The position numbers were made by a program, and so were the translations under genes. The notes beneath the pieces were generated by a model that had not been told where the DNA came from, did not search any database, and saw only the letters and a list, made by a program, of their open reading frames with translations. This document shows, in pieces, positions 6,875 to 14,320 of a DNA stretch of 14,320 nt. Each line of letters opens with the position of its first letter. The stretch's first letter is position 1. The DNA is from Lachnoclostridium sp. UBA3320 (lineage in GTDB: Bacteria > Bacillota > Clostridia > Lachnospirales > Lachnospiraceae): contig DESG01000112.1 of assembly GCA_002361175.1 (NCBI GenBank), positions 10,821-25,140 on the forward strand. The letters are read 5' to 3'.

Positions 6875-7723
6875 ATGGAAAAGATAATGAAGTGTTTATT
6901 TATGATATGTGGAATACTTACAATAGTATTTGTAGCACTGATTACTATATTTCTTGTGGCAAGTGGTATTCCTGCAATACGAACTATCGGATTATCACAA
7001 TTTTTATCAAGTACTGTATGGGCGCCTACTGCAAGTAATCCTTCCTATGGTATTTTACCATTTATTTTATCATCTGTGTATGGAACGTGTGGAGCATTGC
7101 TTCTAGGTGTGCCAACTGGCATTTTATGTGCAGTATTTTTATCAAAAATGTCTCCTGCAAAAATTGGCAATATTGTGAGGAATGTAGTTGATTTGCTTGC
7201 AGGAATCCCATCTGTAGTCTATGGTCTTGTAGGCATGATTATTATTGTGCCATATGTGAGAGAAGTTTTTAATCTTCCAGATGGAGCAAATCTGTTTTCA
7301 GCAATTATTGTACTTGCAGTAATGATTCTGCCCTCTGTAATTTCTGTATCAGAGACAGCGATAAAGGCAGTGCCAAAGGAGTACGAAGAAGCATCTCTTG
7401 CACTTGGTGCGACAAAAACAGAGAGCATATTTAAGGTAGTGTTACCAGCAGCAAAAAGCGGCATTGCTACAGCTATTGTACTGGGAACTGGCAGGGCAGC
7501 AGGAGAGGCAATGGCAGTTATGATGGTAGCTGGCAATGTTGCCAATATGCCAAAGCTTTTTAGAAGTGTTCGTTTCTTAACTACAGCAGTTGCCAGTGAG
7601 ATGTCATATTCTTCGGGATTACAAAGGCAAGCATTATTTTCTATTGCTCTTGTTTTATTCCTATTTATTATGGCAGTCAACATAATACTGAATGTTGTTA
7701 TAAAAAAAGGAGAAACAAAGTGA
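6875..7723 (+). CDS. pstC: Phosphate ABC transporter permease PstC
   Basis: One of the two membrane subunits forming the phosphate channel. The 282 residues contain about six hydrophobic segments, the PstC/PstA-typical LLAGIPSVVYGLVGMIIIVPYV stretch (given here only as a landmark near residue 110), and the EAA coupling loop EEASLALGATKTESIFKVVLP that docks on PstB. ATG at 6875 is chosen because GGAGG (6865-6869) lies five bases before it; a TTG at 6863 is in frame but precedes the ribosome binding site. The gene overlaps pstA by four bases (GTGA), indicating translational coupling. Length is normal for a Firmicute PstC. Confidence 0.95.
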   Translation: MEKIMKCLFMICGILTIVFVALITIFLVASGIPAIRTIGLSQFLSSTVWAPTASNPSYGILPFILSSVYGTCGALLLGVPTGILCAVFLSKMSPAKIGNIVRNVVDLLAGIPSVVYGLVGMIIIVPYVREVFNLPDGANLFSAIIVLAVMILPSVISVSETAIKAVPKEYEEASLALGATKTESIFKVVLPAAKSGIATAIVLGTGRAAGEAMAVMMVAGNVANMPKLFRSVRFLTTAVASEMSYSSGLQRQALFSIALVLFLFIMAVNIILNVVIKKGETK

Positions 7724-8583
7724 ATGATAAAATTTACACAATTAGAAAAGCTAAAGATATTTTCTTAAATATACTAGTATACTTAGCAACAGGTATAGTC
7801 TGTTTTATATTGATTGGGCTGGCAGGTTATATTTTATATCGAGGCATTGATAATATATCATGGGAGCTTGTTTCTACAAAGCCAAGTCTTATTAATGGAA
7901 CAAATGGCATCTTGCCAAATATTTTAAATACATTGTACATAATTATTATGACGCTTATTATTGTGCTGCCGCTTGGAGCAGGGGCAGCAATTTATCTTAA
8001 TGAGTATGCAAAGAATAAAAAATTTGTAAGAATAATTGAACTTGCAACAGAGACGCTTGCTGGAATACCATCAATTATATATGGTCTTGTAGGAATGCTT
8101 GTATTTGTAGAATTTTTTTCTTTGGGAACAAGTTTATTAGCAGGTACGTTTACTCTTGCTGTTATGACACTTCCAGTAATTATCCGTACAACAGGAGAAA
8201 GTCTTAAAACAGTGCCAGATTCATATAGGGAAGGTGCGCTTGCACTTGGTGCAGGAAAATGGCATATGATACGTACAGTTGTAATTCCATGTGTTATTGA
8301 CGGAATTGTGACAGGGTGTATTCTTTCTGTGGGCAGAATAGCAGGAGAAAGTGCTGCACTTTTTTTTACAGCAGGAATGGCAAATGAAATACTTTCTATA
8401 CGTGAGGCATTACATGCTGGAAGTGCAGGTTCATCTCTTACTGTGGCACTTTATATGTATGCAAAAGAACGAGGGCAGCCTGATACTGCATTTGCGATTG
8501 CAGTTATACTGCTTGTATTGATATTTATAATAAATATGTTAGCAAAACTGGCAGCAGTAAAATTAAAACAGAAACGGAGTTAG
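7720..8583 (+). CDS. pstA: Phosphate ABC transporter permease PstA
   Basis: The second membrane subunit of the importer, 287 residues with about six membrane segments. It repeats the family landmarks of PstC: AGIPSIIYGLVGMLVF near residue 113 and an EAA loop, REGALALGAGKWHMIRTVVIP. The GTG start at 7720 overlaps the pstC stop and is preceded by AAGGAG (7707-7712) with seven bases spacing; the nearby ATG at 7724 is in another frame. It ends three bases before pstB. PstC and PstA together form the pore. Confidence 0.95.
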   Translation: MNDKIYTIRKAKDIFLNILVYLATGIVCFILIGLAGYILYRGIDNISWELVSTKPSLINGTNGILPNILNTLYIIIMTLIIVLPLGAGAAIYLNEYAKNKKFVRIIELATETLAGIPSIIYGLVGMLVFVEFFSLGTSLLAGTFTLAVMTLPVIIRTTGESLKTVPDSYREGALALGAGKWHMIRTVVIPCVIDGIVTGCILSVGRIAGESAALFFTAGMANEILSIREALHAGSAGSSLTVALYMYAKERGQPDTAFAIAVILLVLIFIINMLAKLAAVKLKQKRS

Positions 8584-8586
8584 ACT

Positions 8587-9339
8587 ATGGATAGTATTAT
8601 AACTACAAAAGACCTAAATTTATGGTACAGCACTAATCATGCCCTAAAAAATATAAATATATCAATTTCACCAAAAAAAATTACTGCATTTATTGGGCCT
8701 TCTGGCTGTGGTAAATCTACGTATTTAAGAACTATTAATCGAATGAATGATTTAGTAGAAAATTGTAGAATAGAGGGCGAAGTAAAACTTGATGGCGTTG
8801 ACATTTATAAAAATATTGATGTGAATATGTTGAGAAAACGTGTTGGAATGGTTTTTCAAAAGCCCAATCCATTTCCTATGAGCATATATGACAATATTGC
8901 ATATGGTCCTAGAATACATGGAATTAAATCAAGGATAAAATTAGATGAGATTGTGGAACGCTCTCTTAAACAAGCGGCAATTTGGGATGAGTGTAAAGAC
9001 AGACTGAAAAAAAGTGCACTGGGAATGAGCGGTGGACAACAACAAAGACTTTGTATTGCAAGAGCACTTGCAGTTGAACCAGAAGTTCTTTTAATGGACG
9101 AACCCACATCTGCACTTGACCCTGTTTCTACTTCAAAGATTGAAGACTTGGCGATGGAGCTTAAAACAAAGTATACTATTATTATAGTAACCCACAATAT
9201 GCAGCAGGCAGTCCGTATAGCAGATAAGACAGCATTTTTCCTAACTGGTGAAATAATAGAGTATGACAGTACAGAAAAGATGTTTTCTAACCCATCTGAT
9301 AAAAGGACAGAGGATTATATTACAGGGAGGTTTGGATAA
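8587..9339 (+). CDS. pstB: Phosphate ABC transporter ATPase PstB
   Basis: The 250-residue cytoplasmic ATPase drives phosphate uptake through PstCA. All nucleotide-binding elements are intact: Walker A GPSGCGKST (37-45), Q-loop region VFQKPNPFPMSIYDNIAYG (typical of PstB), ABC signature MSGGQQQR (Ser148), Walker B LLMDEPTSALDP (Asp171, Glu172) and switch His203 in VTHNMQQA. Length is normal. The ribosome binding site is weak (GGAG at 8577-8580, inside the end of pstA), which suggests coupling to pstA translation. The stop codon overlaps the ATG of phoU by one base (TAATG). Confidence 0.97.
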   Translation: MDSIITTKDLNLWYSTNHALKNINISISPKKITAFIGPSGCGKSTYLRTINRMNDLVENCRIEGEVKLDGVDIYKNIDVNMLRKRVGMVFQKPNPFPMSIYDNIAYGPRIHGIKSRIKLDEIVERSLKQAAIWDECKDRLKKSALGMSGGQQQRLCIARALAVEPEVLLMDEPTSALDPVSTSKIEDLAMELKTKYTIIIVTHNMQQAVRIADKTAFFLTGEIIEYDSTEKMFSNPSDKRTEDYITGRFG

Positions 9340-9995
9340 TGAGAAATAAATTTGACAGACAGCTTTCACAGCTTAATACAGAGCTTATAACAATGGGTGC
9401 ACTGTGTGAAGAAGCAATTACAAATGCGGTAAGATACCTTACAGATGGTGATGTAGAAAATAGAAATATATGTCTTGATGCTGACAGACAAATTGACAAA
9501 AAGGAGCGTGATATTGAAACACTCTGCATTAAACTGATTTTACAGCAGCAGCCAGTAGCAAAAGATTTGCGCATTGTATCAGCAGCACTAAAAATGATAT
9601 CTGATATGGAGCGCATAGGCGACCAAGCATCGGATATTGTGGAAATTGCACCATATGTAGAAGAAAAAGGAACACTAAGTGAGACACATATAAAAGAAAT
9701 GGCAGAAGCCGCTGCTAAGATGGTTTCAGAAAGTGTTGATTCTTTTGTAAAAATGAATTTAGATATTGCATATTCAGTTATAGAACATGATAATGTGGTA
9801 GATAGACTGTTTGACAATGTAAAGCAGGAACTGATAAAATCAATAACAAAAGGACAAAGCGATGCAGAGGCACTTATGGATTTACTTATGATTGCAAAGT
9901 ATTTAGAGCGTATTGGAGACCATGCGGAAAATATAGCTGAATGGGTAATTTATTCTATAACTGGAAAGCATCAAAAACAATCTGAAAATAAGTAA
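9339..9995 (+). CDS. phoU: Phosphate signalling regulator PhoU
   Basis: PhoU is a cytoplasmic helical protein that links transporter state to the PhoR kinase and restrains phosphate uptake and Pho activation when phosphate is ample. The 218 residues form the usual two PhoU repeats, each with an ERIGD metal-cluster motif (91-95 and 190-194) followed by DxASDI/DHAENI helices. GGGAGG (9326-9331) inside pstB supplies its ribosome binding site and its ATG overlaps the pstB stop. It is followed after 22 bases by the two-component system that it should control. Confidence 0.95.
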   Translation: MRNKFDRQLSQLNTELITMGALCEEAITNAVRYLTDGDVENRNICLDADRQIDKKERDIETLCIKLILQQQPVAKDLRIVSAALKMISDMERIGDQASDIVEIAPYVEEKGTLSETHIKEMAEAAAKMVSESVDSFVKMNLDIAYSVIEHDNVVDRLFDNVKQELIKSITKGQSDAEALMDLLMIAKYLERIGDHAENIAEWVIYSITGKHQKQSENK

Positions 9996-10017
9996 ATTGT
10001 ACGAATGGAGGTAATAT

Positions 10018-10695
10018 ATGATTTGCCTTGTGGAAGATGATGATAACATTAGAAAATTAGTAAGTTATGCCCTGTCAAAAGATGGGTTTGAAGTGCAGGG
10101 ATATTCTTCTCCAAAAGAATTTTGGGCAAAATTAAATTCTAACATACCAGAGCTTATTTTGCTTGATATTATGCTGCCAGAAGAAGACGGTCTTTCTATT
10201 CTTAAAAAGCTTAAAAATTGTACAAAAACAGAAAATATCCCTGTAATTATGCTTACTGCAAAGAGCAGTGAATATGATAAAGTAACAGGACTGGACGCTG
10301 GTGCTGATGACTATGTTGCAAAGCCGTTTGGAACGATGGAGCTAGTTTCAAGAGTACATGCAGTACTGCGCCGTTTTGAAAAAACACAGGCAAAAAAGGT
10401 ATATGATATCGGGGAACTACATGTAGAACCTGCAAGACACGTTATATGTGTAACAGGAAAATCTGTAAATTTATCATATAAAGAATATTTGTTACTTATG
10501 GCTCTTCTTGAAGCAGAAGGTAATGTGGTAAAGCGTGACAGTCTGCTTGCCAGTGTATGGGGAGAATACTATACAGAATCCAGAACGCTTGATGTTCATA
10601 TTCGAAAATTAAGAATAAAACTTGGCAATGCAGGCAGGATGATTCAGACAGTAAAAAATATAGGTTATAAGTTGGGAGGTGTAGACAGTGAATAA
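10018..10695 (+). CDS. phoP: PhoP/PhoB-type response regulator
   Basis: An OmpR-family transcription regulator of 225 residues. The receiver domain (1-120) has acidic residues Glu6-Asp9, phospho-acceptor Asp50 in LLDIMLPEEDG, Thr80 in MLTAK and Lys102 in KPFG. The C-terminal winged helix (about 125-223) includes LSYKEYLLL and SRTLDVHIRKLRIKLG, the recognition region. Its place after pst-phoU and before a PhoR-like kinase identifies it as the phosphate-starvation regulator, which should bind the TTAACA boxes upstream of pstS. GGAGGT at 10007-10012 precedes the ATG. PhoP (Bacillus) and PhoB (E. coli) are equivalent names; phoP is used because the Pho box is of Gram-positive type. Confidence 0.92.
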   Translation: MICLVEDDDNIRKLVSYALSKDGFEVQGYSSPKEFWAKLNSNIPELILLDIMLPEEDGLSILKKLKNCTKTENIPVIMLTAKSSEYDKVTGLDAGADDYVAKPFGTMELVSRVHAVLRRFEKTQAKKVYDIGELHVEPARHVICVTGKSVNLSYKEYLLLMALLEAEGNVVKRDSLLASVWGEYYTESRTLDVHIRKLRIKLGNAGRMIQTVKNIGYKLGGVDSE

Positions 10696-12370
10696 AAAAA
10701 TCTTTCGTTATTCCTTATTTACAGTTTTTCTTGTCTTAATCGCTACTATTGTTCTTATTATGGGAATTTTATTTCATTTTTTTGAAAAGCAGATACAGGC
10801 AGAACTTGCTAATGAGGCAAATTTTATCGCTATGGCTGTTGAAAACGAGGGTTTAAGTTTTTTTGATAAATCTGGTAATTATAGCAATCGTGTTACACTT
10901 ATTAGTTCAGATGGAACAGTGCTGTTTGATAGTGGTGTAGATGCCAATAAACTTGATAACCATGCAGAGAGAGAAGAAATTAAAGAAGCGATGGAAAAAG
11001 GAAAAGGCATGAGTATAAGGTATTCTACAACATTAACAGAAAAAACTGTCAACTATGCACTTAAACTTTCTGATGACAGTATACTGCGTGTTTCTACGGA
11101 TCAGTATACAATTATCACAATCTTGTTAGGAATTACTCAGCCTATTCTTCTTATTATGATTATCGCTCTTGTTCTTACACTTGCACTTTCGTCAAGAGTA
11201 TCAAAAGCAATTATAGAACCAGTCAACAAGCTTGATTTAGAATTTCCAGAAAATAACGATACATATGAAGAACTTGCACCATTACTTAGAAAAATTGCAG
11301 AACAGAAACAGACAATAGAAGAACAGCTTGCAGCTGCACATAAAAAACAAAATGAATTTAACCTTATTACTGAAAATATGAGTGAAGGCTTTCTCGTTAT
11401 TGACCAAGATGCAAGTCTTTTAACATATAATTCTGCTGCATTAAAATTATTAGACATTGAATCCATATCCAGAGAAAATGATAATAACTCCAGTGTATTA
11501 CTATTTTGTCGTGCCAAAGAATTTCGTGATGTTATATCAGGCGCACTGTCAGGGCAGAGGACAGAAAGCGTTATGGTACGTAATGAATGTAGCTACAGTC
11601 TTATCGCAAACCCAGTTTTTGAAGATGGATATGACACAGCTATAGGGGCTGTAGTTGTTATTTTAGATATTACTGAAAGAGAAAAAAGAGAGACACTTAG
11701 ACGTGAATTTACTGCAAATGTTTCTCATGAATTAAAAACTCCACTTACTTCTATATCTGGATTCGCTGAACTTATGAAAGAAGGAGATGTACCAACAGAA
11801 AACGTAATTGATTTTTCACGCTCCATCTATGATGAAGCACAGAGACTTATAACACTAGTCAATGATATTATTAAAATTTCAGAACTTGATGGACACAATA
11901 TTTCTTTTGAAAAAGAAGTTATTGATTTATATGAACTGGCAGATGAAATTATTAATCATTTGAAAAATGAAGCAGCAAAAAAGAATATAACATTTCATTT
12001 AATTGGAGGCAGCACAGAGATTAACTGCGTGCCTAAAATTCTTGATGAAATGCTTTATAATTTATGTGATAATGCTATAAAGTATAATAAACAAAATGGT
12101 ACAGTAAATGTTATTATAAATCAGACAGAAAATGGTGTAAATGTTATTGTACAAGATACTGGAATTGGTATTCCTGCCACACATCAAAGCAGAGTTTTTG
12201 AACGTTTTTACAGAGTTGATAAAAGCCATTCCAAAAAAGCTGGTGGAACAGGACTTGGACTTGCTATTGTAAAACACGGTGCTATATACCATAATGCAAA
12301 AATTAGCCTTGAAAGCACAGAAAGCAAAGGCACAACAATTACCATTTGCTTTCCACTTACACTTCTATGA
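10688..12370 (+). CDS. phoR: PhoR-type sensor histidine kinase
   Basis: A 560-residue membrane kinase. It has transmembrane helix 1 (about 8-31), an outside sensor region (32-141) with an RVTLISSDGTVLFDS strand pattern like the extracytoplasmic PAS/Cache fold of Gram-positive PhoR, transmembrane helix 2 (about 142-167), a linker or HAMP-like segment, a cytoplasmic PAS domain (about 222-330), HisKA with phospho-acceptor His347 in VSHELKTP, and a HATPase domain with N box CDNAIKYN, DTGIGI, an F box (FERFYRVD) and GGTGLGLAI. It should phosphorylate the PhoP encoded just before it. The GTG start at 10688 overlaps the regulator by eight bases and has GGAGGT at 10675-10680. The stop is 17 bases from the convergent next gene, with no clear terminator between. 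Confidence 0.93.
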   Translation: MNKKIFRYSLFTVFLVLIATIVLIMGILFHFFEKQIQAELANEANFIAMAVENEGLSFFDKSGNYSNRVTLISSDGTVLFDSGVDANKLDNHAEREEIKEAMEKGKGMSIRYSTTLTEKTVNYALKLSDDSILRVSTDQYTIITILLGITQPILLIMIIALVLTLALSSRVSKAIIEPVNKLDLEFPENNDTYEELAPLLRKIAEQKQTIEEQLAAAHKKQNEFNLITENMSEGFLVIDQDASLLTYNSAALKLLDIESISRENDNNSSVLLFCRAKEFRDVISGALSGQRTESVMVRNECSYSLIANPVFEDGYDTAIGAVVVILDITEREKRETLRREFTANVSHELKTPLTSISGFAELMKEGDVPTENVIDFSRSIYDEAQRLITLVNDIIKISELDGHNISFEKEVIDLYELADEIINHLKNEAAKKNITFHLIGGSTEINCVPKILDEMLYNLCDNAIKYNKQNGTVNVIINQTENGVNVIVQDTGIGIPATHQSRVFERFYRVDKSHSKKAGGTGLGLAIVKHGAIYHNAKISLESTESKGTTITICFPLTLL

Positions 12371-12387
12371 GTAACTTGCCATTGTAT

Positions 12388-13791
12388 TTATGCATGGCGA
12401 ATATTTGTATATTCAGAGATTTCACGATTTATTGTTACTAAATCATCCACACTCAGGTCGTGTACGCAAGTATGACCAGTAATTCTAGCAAAAGTTTTTA
12501 ACTCTTCTAGTGTGACATTAAGATAATTGGCTACACGCTGGGCTGATTGTTCAACTTTAAGACGTTCTCTTAACTTTGGCTCTTGCGTGGCAATGCCAAC
12601 AGGACAATTACCTAAACCACAGATTCTATATTGTTGACATGCAGCTGCAATCAGTGCTGCACTTGCAACAGCTATGGCATCTGCTCCCATAGCAAGTGCT
12701 TTTGCCATATCCGAAGACACACGCAGTCCACCTGTAATTACAAGAGAGATGTCAGAATGTACAGAATCAAGATATTTTCTTGCACGATAGAGCGCATAAA
12801 CTGTAGGAACAGTTGTAGCTTCACGCAAAAACAGTGGACTTGAACCTGTAGCGCCTCCTCTGCCATCTATCGTGATAAAATCTGGTTCAGCAAAAACGCA
12901 GTACTCAAGGTCTCTTTCTATCCGTCCTGCTGCAATCTTAATACCTATAGGTCTGCCATCAGAACGATTTCTAAGCATAGTCACCATATTTTTCAAGTCT
13001 TCTTTAGAATTTATCTCTGGAAATTTGCTAGGACTCTGTACGTCTTCACCCTGCTTTTTACCACGTAGTTTAGCAATTTCGGCAGTCACTTTTTCAGCAG
13101 GCAGATGTCCACCCATACCAGGTTTTGTACCTTGTCCAATCTTAATTTCAATCGCATCTGCATTACGAAGATTTTCATCAGTCACGCTATATTTATTTGG
13201 AATATATTCAAATATGTATTTATAAGAAGCAGCACGTTCTTCTGGAAGGATACCGCCTTCCCCGCTACACATAGCAGTCTTAGCCATAGCAGAGCCTTTT
13301 GCCAGTGCAACTTTGATTTCCTTAGATAATGCACCAAAAGACATATGTGATATATATACTGGATTGTGCAAAATCATAGGTTTTTTTGCGTGTTTACCAA
13401 TAACAGTCATTGTAGTGACAGGCTCATCTTCATCAAGTGGGGCTGGATTAAGCTGTGCACCTAATATCAAAATATCATCCCAAGACGGCATAGGCATTTT
13501 TGTACCCATTGCACCACTAATAGTCTTTCCAGTAACTGCCATCTGATGAATTTCTTCCATATAACGACAGGATGAATCAGTTCGATAGAAACTTTTATCA
13601 TAATTTAAATCCATAGACCCTGTGCTATATGTTTCCATGCTGCCTGTGTTATTTATTACAGAAGTTTTCATTTGTTCAGAAGGTGTTTCTTCTCTGAATT
13701 TTTCACGAGGTTGGTGACAAACTGGGCACTCTTCTGGTGCTTGTTCACCTTCATAAACATAACCGCATACAGTACAAACAAATTTTTTCAT
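12388..13791 (-). CDS. Rubredoxin-fused glutamate synthase-like FMN/Fe-S oxidoreductase
   Basis: The 467-residue protein joins two redox modules. Residues 1-35 are a short rubredoxin/rubrerythrin-type metal ribbon (CTVCGYVYEG ... CPVC: Cys6, Cys9, Cys22, Cys25). Residues about 80-440 are the FMN-binding domain of glutamate synthase (GltB, Glu_synthase family), including HMSFGALS, GEGGILPEE, GQGTKPGMGGHLP, TIDGRGGATGSSPLF and GGLRVSSDMAKALAMGADA. Cys385-x5-Cys391-x4-Cys396, just before PVGIATQ, matches the 3Fe-4S site. The glutamine amidotransferase domain and the C-terminal beta-helix of full GltB are absent. It is probably an electron-transferring ammonia- or 2-oxoglutarate-linked enzyme or a related FMN oxidoreductase; the exact reaction is unknown. 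ATG at 13791 opens the conserved MKKFVC start but has no visible ribosome binding site. An in-frame ATG at 13845 would add 18 residues encoded by transposon-end sequence. Confidence 0.87.
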   Translation of the reverse strand: MKKFVCTVCGYVYEGEQAPEECPVCHQPREKFREETPSEQMKTSVINNTGSMETYSTGSMDLNYDKSFYRTDSSCRYMEEIHQMAVTGKTISGAMGTKMPMPSWDDILILGAQLNPAPLDEDEPVTTMTVIGKHAKKPMILHNPVYISHMSFGALSKEIKVALAKGSAMAKTAMCSGEGGILPEERAASYKYIFEYIPNKYSVTDENLRNADAIEIKIGQGTKPGMGGHLPAEKVTAEIAKLRGKKQGEDVQSPSKFPEINSKEDLKNMVTMLRNRSDGRPIGIKIAAGRIERDLEYCVFAEPDFITIDGRGGATGSSPLFLREATTVPTVYALYRARKYLDSVHSDISLVITGGLRVSSDMAKALAMGADAIAVASAALIAAACQQYRICGLGNCPVGIATQEPKLRERLKVEQSAQRVANYLNVTLEELKTFARITGHTCVHDLSVDDLVTINREISEYTNIRHA

Positions 13792-13809
13792 AATAAAACG
13801 GCAAGGAAA

Positions 13810-13831
13810 CCCACTGCCTTTAGGCGGTGGG
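13810..13831. repeat. Subterminal hairpin at the end of an IS200/IS605-type element
   Basis: CCCACTGCCT (13810-13819) pairs with AGGCGGTGGG (13822-13831), ten pairs with one G-T wobble and a two-base loop. On the minus strand it lies 11 bases after the iscB-like stop and 19 bases before the rubredoxin-gene ATG. IS200/IS605-superfamily elements end in small imperfect palindromes of this kind, recognised as single-stranded DNA by the TnpA transposase. No T-run follows, so it is not a standard terminator. The exact element boundary cannot be fixed without an empty-site comparison. Confidence 0.65.
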
Positions 13832-13841
13832 AGGAATTGCG

Positions 13842-14320
13842 TCATGTAGTAGCAATCCCTGCGTCTTGCATTCTCCTCTCTATTAAAAATGTTTTTCTTG
13901 TTTCTAATAATTGTATTTTCTTGTAAGAAGCACTTCTATGGATAATTTCTCCGTTTAGTTTGCGTAAGTCAAAATAACCACTACTTCTTCTTCCAAAAAT
14001 AAATCCTATCTCTTTCTTATACTTTACTTTATCAAATAAACGGAACCCCTTTATCATGTAAGAGGCTTGACTTCTTTTCTTCTTGCCACCCTTTAAAAAA
14101 TTTACCTTATGAATTTGTCGGTTATGACAGCGAATTTTTTTCTGATAAAAATAGTAACCTAAAGGAGCTGCATCTGGATTTCCTGCAATACACCGTGCAT
14201 CTATGTAATGATATTTAGGTAAATGGTGGCTAATTCTTGTATTTTTAGTAATATATCCATATGTCATACTTACATCAGGATAATTTTTCTTTAATGCCTC
14301 ATAAAATGACCATCGCATAA
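13842..14320 (-). CDS. iscB: IscB-like RNA-guided nuclease, C-terminal part (runs off window)
   Basis: At least 158 residues of an IscB-family protein are visible, ending at a TGA at 13844-13842. The frame is open to the window edge, and the protein is normally around 400-500 residues, so the N-terminal RuvC-I/II and any HNH domain lie outside. What is seen is the RuvC-III region, YGYITKNTRISHHLPKYHYIDA, broken here only for description: the catalytic-type HxxD is His37 and Asp40 of the visible part. It is followed by a basic RCHNRQIHK segment and the target-interaction domain with KGFRLFDKVKY and FGRRSSGYFDLRKL. These match IscB, an ancestor-like relative of Cas9 carried by IS200/IS605-type elements with an upstream omega-RNA. 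The related HNH-less IsrB cannot be excluded because the HNH region is not in view. The omega-RNA and guide should lie beyond position 14320. Confidence 0.8.
   Translation of the reverse strand, partial: MRWSFYEALKKNYPDVSMTYGYITKNTRISHHLPKYHYIDARCIAGNPDAAPLGYYFYQKKIRCHNRQIHKVNFLKGGKKKRSQASYMIKGFRLFDKVKYKKEIGFIFGRRSSGYFDLRKLNGEIIHRSASYKKIQLLETRKTFLIERRMQDAGIATT

Noticed and set aside
7219..7683. Long minus-strand frame opposite pstC
   Set aside because: pstC is unambiguous; the antisense frame reflects codon bias and has no start signal.
9320..9817. Minus-strand frame opposite phoU, Ser/Ile rich
   Set aside because: It is a shadow of phoU; composition is typical of an antisense frame and there is no ribosome binding site.
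13810..13831. Hairpin read as a transcription terminator for iscB
   Set aside because: The stem is followed by GTTTCC or GAATTGC rather than a T-run; its position at the iscB end fits an IS200/IS605 terminal palindrome better.
13842..14318. Treating the frame from the ATG at 14318 as a complete small protein
   Set aside because: The frame is open to the window edge and the sequence begins in the middle of a known domain order, so this ATG is internal.

Overview
The window looks like chromosome from a motile, anaerobic, low-GC Firmicute, most likely a Lachnospiraceae-type clostridium. The support is the AT-rich sequence, strong AGGAGG-type ribosome binding sites, sigma-A promoters, a Bacillus/Clostridium-style TTAACA Pho box, a rubredoxin-fused glutamate synthase protein and a lipoprotein-type PstS. 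Species cannot be read from the sequence alone.

Layout. (1) 1-3217: a two-gene surface-glycan unit, an O-antigen ligase/polymerase-like membrane protein and a CgeB-like glycosyltransferase, ending in a hairpin that can terminate both strands. (2) 3241-5926: a motility/taxis pair read divergently, a short unusual flagellin-like protein (minus) and a methyl-accepting chemotaxis protein (plus). Each has a readable sigma-A promoter in the shared 217-base intergenic region, and the chemoreceptor ends at a good terminator. (3) 5932-12370: a complete phosphate-starvation operon, pstS-pstC-pstA-pstB-phoU-phoP-phoR, preceded by 11-bp-phased TTAACA-like boxes and a -10 without a good -35. Most junctions overlap or are nearly contiguous, so the transporter, its PhoU regulator and the two-component system are probably co-transcribed and self-regulated. 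(4) 12388-13791 (minus): a rubredoxin-type zinc/iron ribbon fused to a glutamate-synthase FMN/3Fe-4S domain. (5) 13792-14320 (minus): one end of an IS200/IS605-superfamily element, comprising a subterminal hairpin and the C-terminal part of an IscB-like RNA-guided nuclease that runs off the window.

How they work together. PstS captures phosphate outside the membrane, PstCA/PstB import it, and PhoU couples transporter state to the PhoR kinase, which phosphorylates PhoP to activate the operon. The left half concerns the cell surface and motility. Glycan genes beside a flagellin-like gene hint at surface or flagellar decoration, but this is inference.

The points most worth a second look are: the IscB element abutting, and open in frame with, the rubredoxin-glutamate synthase gene; a chemoreceptor carrying a CZB-type zinc-site motif in its predicted extracytoplasmic domain; and a flagellin-like protein lacking much of the normal N-terminal D0 helix. 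I found no tRNA, rRNA, CRISPR array or riboswitch, and no gene-free stretch longer than 300 bases.
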